Assembly (NCBI GenBank): GCA_045540975.1
Contig: JAZQIE010000070.1
Coordinates: 1 to 7,190, forward strand
DNA: 7,190 nucleotides
Reading direction: 5' to 3'
Source: SIG510 sp045540975
GTDB taxonomy: Bacteria > Bacillota > Clostridia > Oscillospirales > JAAYXM01
Under the pieces are notes generated by a model. The model saw only the letters and a list, made by a program, of their open reading frames with translations. It was not told the origin of the DNA and did not search any database. The position numbers and the translations under genes are program-made. Position 1 is the first letter of the stretch; the number at the start of each line of letters is the position of its first letter. Below are positions 5,520 through 7,190 of this stretch, in pieces.

Positions 5520-7190
5520 TTAGCCTTCTACGGTATCAACAATTTCCTGCAAGGTTGCAAGTTCGCTGTCGCTGTATCGGTCAGCATCATTGACTGCCGC
5601 TTTTGCGACCTGATAAATGCTGCGGGAGACACAACTGTTGCCGTAAACCGCACGTTCAATGCCGTCTTTGTCGGTATAGGACAAGTACGGACGAGCGGTA
5701 TACGCTCTGCTGTAATTCTTCGGAAGCACATTGGTGATAACCGCAGTATAGATATTCTCGGTCGCGGTGATGTCATAGATAAAGACTGCCGGGACCTTTG
5801 CGACCGCGTGACCGTTCAAGGTTGCACCGATCTGAATATCTCTGTAATCCTGAACATCCGCACTCGGGATAAGCAAGGTGCCGTACTCGATGTTTGTTGC
5901 ACCGGATGCTTCAAGAAGCGCGATATTGTCAAGATTCATACGAGAAATGAATCGGAGACCCTGAACACCACTCAATCGAATTTGCGCACCCTGAACCAAG
6001 ATTGGCGGTGCCGCAAGAACTGTAATCGGGACAGACAGTGTTGCGGTTTTTCCGTTTGCGGTTGCGGTAAAGGTTGCAGAATAATTACCGAATGCGGTCG
6101 GAGTCCAGCTCATCGTTCTGGTGAGCGGATCGAATGTCGCACCAACCGGACCCGAGGTCATCTTGTAGGTAACGGAGCTGCCGCTGGAGCTGTTTGCACG
6201 AATCTGCAACGAATACGAGGAATCAAGTGCAGCAATCTGGGTATCGACCGCATTGAATGTGACAACCTCACCTGCCGACGGAGCCTCAACACCAAATGTC
6301 TTGGACTTCGCGATGGTAAATGTCATACCAACACCGATATCATAGGAATTACTGTCACCGCGGAAGAATGTAACGTCACCGGTATGGATTCTTGCGGTGG
6401 TGGTGCTCTGCCGAGTAACGCCCTTGATTTCATAGCAAGCGTTGTAGTTGCCGCCGTTGTTGACGTTGATGTAACGACCAACCAAATCGTCAAAGTCAAC
6501 CGCACTGGTAAAGGTTACGTTAATATAGTTTTCAAATGCGATTTCACGGGTGAAGTTATCGATTTTGCCGGTGTAGGATGCGCTGTCCATCTTATGGGAG
6601 CCGATCTGAGTACCGTCACAGAGATATGCATAGGTCGGAGTGCCGTTTTCGATGGTGTAAACACCGAAGGTACCCATAAAGTTGAATGTGTTGTCAACGC
6701 GCCACAGAATCTGATTATCTGTGGAGTAAACAATGTAGTCAACACGACCGTTTGCAAGGGTAATTTTGACCGCCTTTGCCTTATCGGTACCATCATACGC
6801 GGCACCGGACTGGCGCATCAAAACAACACTTTCTTCCTTTACAATGAAACGGTTGTCGCAATACGGCTCAAAGACCGTGGTAAACAGAGAATCCAAATTG
6901 GTGCCCGTTCTGCGAACAAGTGCAAACTGCAACCAAGACGGGTTCTTGTTGATAATCGGCGGACGGCCGTGTGCGGTGGTAACATCGTCTGCCTGGAAGT
7001 CATTGAGCTGAGTCATGCGGAGATGCTTCTCGCCTGTCTTGGTCGACTGACCGCGGAAGTCATTGATTAAGAAGTCAACCGCAAAGTTCTTGGACGGATT
7101 GAGATCTTCGTAAATATTCAAGAGACCGTCGTGACCGCTTTCCACATTACCCGGACCGTACGGAACATTGACGCCCGCATACGTACCGGC
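5520..7190 (-). CDS. Heparinase II/III-like secreted protein, C-terminal part, with Ig-like and uncharacterised C-terminal domains (5' end beyond window)
   Basis: The frame is open to the right edge, giving 556 visible residues; the GTG at 7145 is internal, since coding continues upstream as NVPYGPGN. It ends with tandem TAA stops. Visible residues ~1-300 resemble the beta-sandwich region that follows the catalytic barrel in heparinase II/III-family polysaccharide lyases: KHLRMTQL, then NPSWLQFALVRRTG, then TTVFEPY, and later GRYINVNN and GMTFTIAK. Residues ~306-393 form a putative Ig (He_PIG-like) domain with LTRTMSWTPTAFGNYSATFT. The last ~155 residues form a separate conserved-looking domain. 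Signal peptide and lyase barrel, if present, lie outside the window, so neither catalytic residues nor substrate (glycosaminoglycan, alginate or other uronate polymer) can be judged. A non-catalytic relative is possible. It is upstream of, and in the same direction as, the amidohydrolase pair. Confidence 0.88.
   Translation of the reverse strand, partial: AGTYAGVNVPYGPGNVESGHDGLLNIYEDLNPSKNFAVDFLINDFRGQSTKTGEKHLRMTQLNDFQADDVTTAHGRPPIINKNPSWLQFALVRRTGTNLDSLFTTVFEPYCDNRFIVKEESVVLMRQSGAAYDGTDKAKAVKITLANGRVDYIVYSTDNQILWRVDNTFNFMGTFGVYTIENGTPTYAYLCDGTQIGSHKMDSASYTGKIDNFTREIAFENYINVTFTSAVDFDDLVGRYINVNNGGNYNACYEIKGVTRQSTTTARIHTGDVTFFRGDSNSYDIGVGMTFTIAKSKTFGVEAPSAGEVVTFNAVDTQIAALDSSYSLQIRANSSSGSSVTYKMTSGPVGATFDPLTRTMSWTPTAFGNYSATFTATANGKTATLSVPITVLAAPPILVQGAQIRLSGVQGLRFISRMNLDNIALLEASGATNIEYGTLLIPSADVQDYRDIQIGATLNGHAVAKVPAVFIYDITATENIYTAVITNVLPKNYSRAYTARPYLSYTDKDGIERAVYGNSCVSRSIYQVAKAAVNDADRYSDSELATLQEIVDTVEG
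5523..5993 (-). other. Uncharacterised ~155-residue C-terminal domain of the heparinase-like protein
   Basis: This segment starts with GAQIRLSGVQGLRFISRM, continues through IEYGTLLIPSADV and YTAVITNVLPKNYSRAY, and ends with SRSIYQVAKAAV and an acidic helix finishing DTVEG. From memory, similar C-terminal segments (GxxIR...GLRF...EYGTLIIP...AVLTNI...Y...ARPY...SRSI..VA) recur at the ends of large exported proteins of gut Clostridia. It is followed directly by the stop, with no LPXTG motif, no hydrophobic tail and no SLH or dockerin signature. It could attach the protein to the surface or bind glycan; neither is shown. Confidence 0.65.

Noticed and set aside
5496..7070. 524-residue plus-strand open frame antisense to the heparinase-like gene
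   Set aside because: Its product is rich in Cys, Arg and isolated hydrophobics with no recognisable domain, while the opposite strand encodes clear heparinase-like, Ig-like and C-terminal domains. It is a shadow of the codon usage of the true gene.
5520..7145. GTG at 7145 as the real start of the heparinase-like gene
   Set aside because: The frame continues without a stop to the window edge, reading in-family sequence (NVPYGPGN), there is no signal peptide after the GTG, and no ribosome binding site precedes it.

Overview
The window carries four genes, all read from the minus strand: two secreted, multidomain proteins that each run off an edge, and between them a compact pair of small cytoplasmic TIM-barrel amidohydrolase-type genes. 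No tRNA, rRNA, CRISPR array, transposase or phage gene was seen. Strong GGAG-type ribosome binding sites, near-consensus SigA-type promoters with short leaders, bacterial Ig-like domains and the style of the C-terminal domain of the right-hand protein suggest a Bacillota/Clostridia bacterium, plausibly a gut or other polysaccharide-degrading anaerobe. That placement is inference, not a taxonomic result.

Layout in the direction of transcription (right to left). (1) 7190-5520: the C-terminal 556 residues of a secreted protein. It has a heparinase II/III-like beta-sandwich part, then a putative Ig (He_PIG-like) domain, then an uncharacterised ~155-residue C-terminal domain. (2) 5519-5441: a short gap with a perfect 11-bp inverted repeat. 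It coincides with an extended -10 promoter for the next genes and may also end transcription of the first gene. (3) 5440-4691 and 4676-3903: two amidohydrolase-2-type proteins separated by 14 bases, almost certainly one operon. The first keeps the metal-binding residues and the second has lost them. (4) 3896-3862: a strong intrinsic terminator. (5) 3783-3755: a near-consensus promoter. (6) 3721 to beyond position 1: a signal-peptide-bearing protein of more than 1240 residues. It is built from three copies of an unrecognised beta-rich module, each followed by Ig-like domains, with further Ig-like domains to the window edge.

Reading them together (inference): the flanking proteins are exported, one probably a polysaccharide-lyase-like enzyme and the other a surface or carbohydrate-binding protein. 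The cytoplasmic pair could process a small product derived from the same substrate. Separate promoters and a terminator divide the region into at least three transcription units, so co-function is suggested by position only. The most unusual items are the enzyme/pseudoenzyme amidohydrolase pair, the dyad lying across their promoter, and the repeated modules of the large surface protein.
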